The notes beneath the pieces were generated by a model that made no database searches, was not told the origin of the DNA, and saw only the letters and a program-made list of their open reading frames with translations. This document shows positions 61,801-64,000 of a stretch of 64,000 nucleotides of DNA, piece after piece. The DNA is taken from the NCBI RefSeq assembly GCF_003696265.1, contig NZ_RFFH01000007.1:248001-312000 (forward strand), written 5' to 3'. Position 1 is the stretch's first letter; each line of letters begins with the position of its first letter. The DNA comes from Nocardia stercoris (GTDB lineage Bacteria; Actinomycetota; Actinomycetes; Mycobacteriales; Mycobacteriaceae). Position numbers and translations under genes: made by a program.

Positions 61801-64000
61801 CGGGTGATGCGCCTGGGAGCGAGCCGGGTCGACCACCTCGACGAGCCGCTCGAACGGCACGTCCGCGTGGGCGAAGGCGTCCAGGTCGACCTCGCGCACC
61901 TGATCGAGCAGATCGGCGAAGGTGGTGCCGGCGTCGATCGGCGTCCGCAGCACCAGGGTGTTGACGAACATGCCGACCATCGGGTCCAGCTCGGGCCGGC
62001 CGCGCCCGGCGATCGGGGTACCGATCACGATGTCGCTCGCACCGGCCATGCGATGCAGCAGCGTCGCCAGTGCGGCGTGCAGCACCATGAACATGGTGGC
62101 GCCCCGTGCCGCCGCGACCGCGTGCAGTCCCTGATGGGTCTCCGCGTCGACCACGCAGTCGACGGTGCCGCCCCGGTAGCTCAGCGCCGGCGGCCGCGGC
62201 CGGTCGGCGGGCAGCGTCAGCAGTTCGGGGATCCCGTCGAGCGCCGTGCGCCAATGCTCGAGCTGGGCGCCGATCCGCGACTGCGGGTCGTTCTCCTCCC
62301 CGAGCCGATCCCGCTGCCACAGCGTGTAATCGGCGTACTGCACGCTCAGCGGGGACCAGCCGGGGTCGGTGCCGGCCCGGTGCGCGGTGTAGGCCGTCGC
62401 CACGTCGGCGGCGAACGGCTGCAGCGACGCGCCGTCCATCGCGATGTGGTGCGCGACCACCAGCAGCAGGTGCTCGTCGGCGCCCAGGCGCAGCAGGTGC
62501 GCCCGCAGCGGCGGTTCGACGGCCAGGTCGAAGCCGGGCTCGGCGAGCGCGAGCACCGTCGCGGTCGGATCACCGTCGGTCACCTCGACGACCGGTAGCG
62601 TGATCGCGGCCTGCTCGGGCGGGAGAATCCGCTGGTACGGCTCACCGTCGGCTTCACCGAACACGGTCCGCAGGCTCTCGTGCCGGGCCTGCACCGCCAC
62701 CAGGGCCGCCTCGAGCGCGGCGGCGTCCAGCTCACCCTCGAGCCGCAACACCATCGGCACGTTGTACAGGCCGCTGGCGGTGCCGTTCGCGGTGCGGTTG
62801 AACTGCTCCAGGAACCACAGCCGGCGTTGCGCCGCCGACAGCGGGATCCGCTCGGGCCGCGGCCCGGCCAGCAGCGCCGGCCCGTCGTCACCGGCGTCGT
62901 CGGCCGGCGCGTCGAGCAGGGCGGCCAGACCCGCGACCGTCGCGGTGGCGAACACCGCGCGCACCGCGAGCCGGTTCCCGGTGACGGCGGCGAGCCGGGC
63001 CACCAGCTGCGTGGCGAGCAGCGAGTTGCCGCCGAGTTCGAAGAAGTTGTCGTCGGCGCCGACCTGGTCGGCACCCAGCAGTTCCGCCATCACCCGGGCC
63101 ACAATCCGCTCGGTGTCGGTGCGCGGGGCACGGACACCGACTGCCGCGTGGACCGTCGGCTCGGGCAGCGCCGCCAGGTCGAGCTTGCCGACCGGGGTCA
63201 GCGGGACCTCGTCGATGACGGTGAAGCTGCTGGGCATCATGTGCGCCGGCAGCCGTTCGGCGCAGTACGCGCGCAACGCCTCGAGGTCGAGCGGGTCCTC
63301 GGCCGCCGCGGGGCGCAGATAGGACACGATCCGCCGGGTGCCGGCGAGCTCACGAACCTGGGTGTGCGCGAAGGCGACTCGCGGGTGACTGTCGAGCACA
63401 CCGGAGATCTCGTCCAGCTCGATCCGGAAGCCGCGCAGTTTCACCTGGTGGTCGACGCGGCCCAGGATGTCGAGCGTGCCACGGGTGCTCCAACGGGCGA
63501 CGTCGCCGGTGCGGTACACGCGGCTTCCGGGCGGGCCGAGCGGATCGGCGACGAACCGCTCGGCGGTCATCCCCGGCCGGTCCAGGTAGCCGCGTGCCGG
63601 TCCCAGGCCGCCGATGTACGCCTCACCGGGTACACCGGCCGGAACCGGGCGCAGCCGCTCGTCGAGGACCATGATGCGAGCGCCACGGACCGGGGTACCG
63701 ACGGTGATCGGTCCCCCGGGCACCAGCCGATCGGAGAACGTGACCACGATGGTGGTCTCGGTGGGGCCGTACACGTTGAGCATCGTCCGGCCGGATGCCC
63801 AGCGCGCCACCAGGTCCGGGCGCACCGCCTCGCCGCCGACGAGCAGCATCCGCAGGTCGGGCAGCGGCCAGCGGCCGGTGTCGATGGTCGACACGGCGGC
63901 GGTGGTGATGAAGGCGTGCGTGATCCGCTCGCGGTCGAGCAGTTCGGCGAGTTCGTCGCCGCCGTACACGTCCGGCGGGGCGATGACCATGGTCGCGCCG
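58861..64000 (-). CDS. Non-ribosomal peptide synthetase, C-terminal two modules, 5' end outside window
   Basis: The visible 1,713 codons encode, in order (residues counted from the methionine at 63990): the end of an adenylation domain (to about 275), a carrier domain with phosphopantetheine serine S323 in LGGNSLL, a condensation domain (about 381-830) with HHIAMDG (H514, H515, D519), a full adenylation domain (about 846-1340, YTSGSTGLPKG at 1004), a second carrier with S1387 and a thioesterase (about 1447-1690) with S1518 in GWSLG, D1545 and H1670. The end of the assembly line is therefore here, with release by hydrolysis or cyclisation. There is no epimerase or methyltransferase domain. The stop overlaps drrA. 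Confidence 0.97.

Noticed and set aside
58894..62598. A plus-strand open frame of about 1,230 codons opposite the NRPS
   Set aside because: It is antisense to clear NRPS domains and its composition is that of a GC shadow, with no recognisable motif.

Overview
The window is GC-rich and densely coding. It comes from a high-GC actinomycete of the Mycobacteriales, and Nocardia or a close relative fits best. The reasons are: an RbpA gene, which is actinobacterial only; a ChoD-type GMC oxidoreductase; an MpaB-family (DUF2236) oxygenase; a deazaflavin (F420)-type nitroreductase; a SigJ-type ECF factor paired with an AhpD-like protein; many FadD/acyl-CoA dehydrogenase/TetR genes; and an NRPS next to DrrAB-type exporters. 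The genus is an inference. I saw no tRNA or rRNA gene, insertion sequence, prophage gene or CRISPR array.

Layout. (1) 1-10330: lipid or steroid-type oxidation block with two acyl-CoA ligases, an aldehyde dehydrogenase, TetR, MpaB-like oxygenase, acyl-CoA dehydrogenase, Baeyer-Villiger monooxygenase (BVMO) and ChoD-like oxidase. (2) 10395-19589: small units, each a regulator (TetR x3, LysR, AraC) beside one or two enzymes (SnoaL-like, alpha/beta hydrolase, two SDRs, F420-type reductase, thioesterase). (3) 19602-27144: six-gene minus-strand operon (ALDH, BVMO, PF10118 diiron-like protein, ferredoxin-fused reductase, SDR, acyl-CoA ligase), flanked by TetR and AraC genes; it recalls the mymA operon of Mycobacterium tuberculosis. 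(4) 27339-32423: regulators and redox genes (TetR, HTH/membrane pair, SigJ-like/AhpD-like pair, thioredoxin-reductase-like/XRE-cupin pair) with two copies of a palindromic repeat and a tandem array derived from the end of the reductase gene. (5) 32456-36947: TetR with a short upstream ORF, then the valine-catabolic set mmsA, acyl-CoA dehydrogenase, mmsB. (6) 37073-44886: TetR and five plus-strand genes (two flavoproteins, membrane protein, molybdopterin oxidoreductase, lone ABC ATPase). (7) 45186-50470: minus-strand genes for hydrolase, methyltransferase, P450, thioesterase-like, SnoaL-like and a beta-lactamase-family lipoprotein. (8) 50558-56918: TetR/TIM-barrel pair, NatAB-like exporter, VOC protein, GT9, zinc-ribbon protein and rbpA with a strong terminator. 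(9) 56988-64000: the end of an NRPS (A-PCP-C-A-PCP-TE visible), overlapping drrA and drrB-like genes that probably export its product.

The recurring theme is regulator-plus-enzyme units with clear palindromic operators in the intergenic gaps. I count eight TetR, one LysR, one AraC, one XRE, one MarR/HTH_34 and one ECF sigma factor. Function names below rest on motifs and recalled family features; no database search was run.
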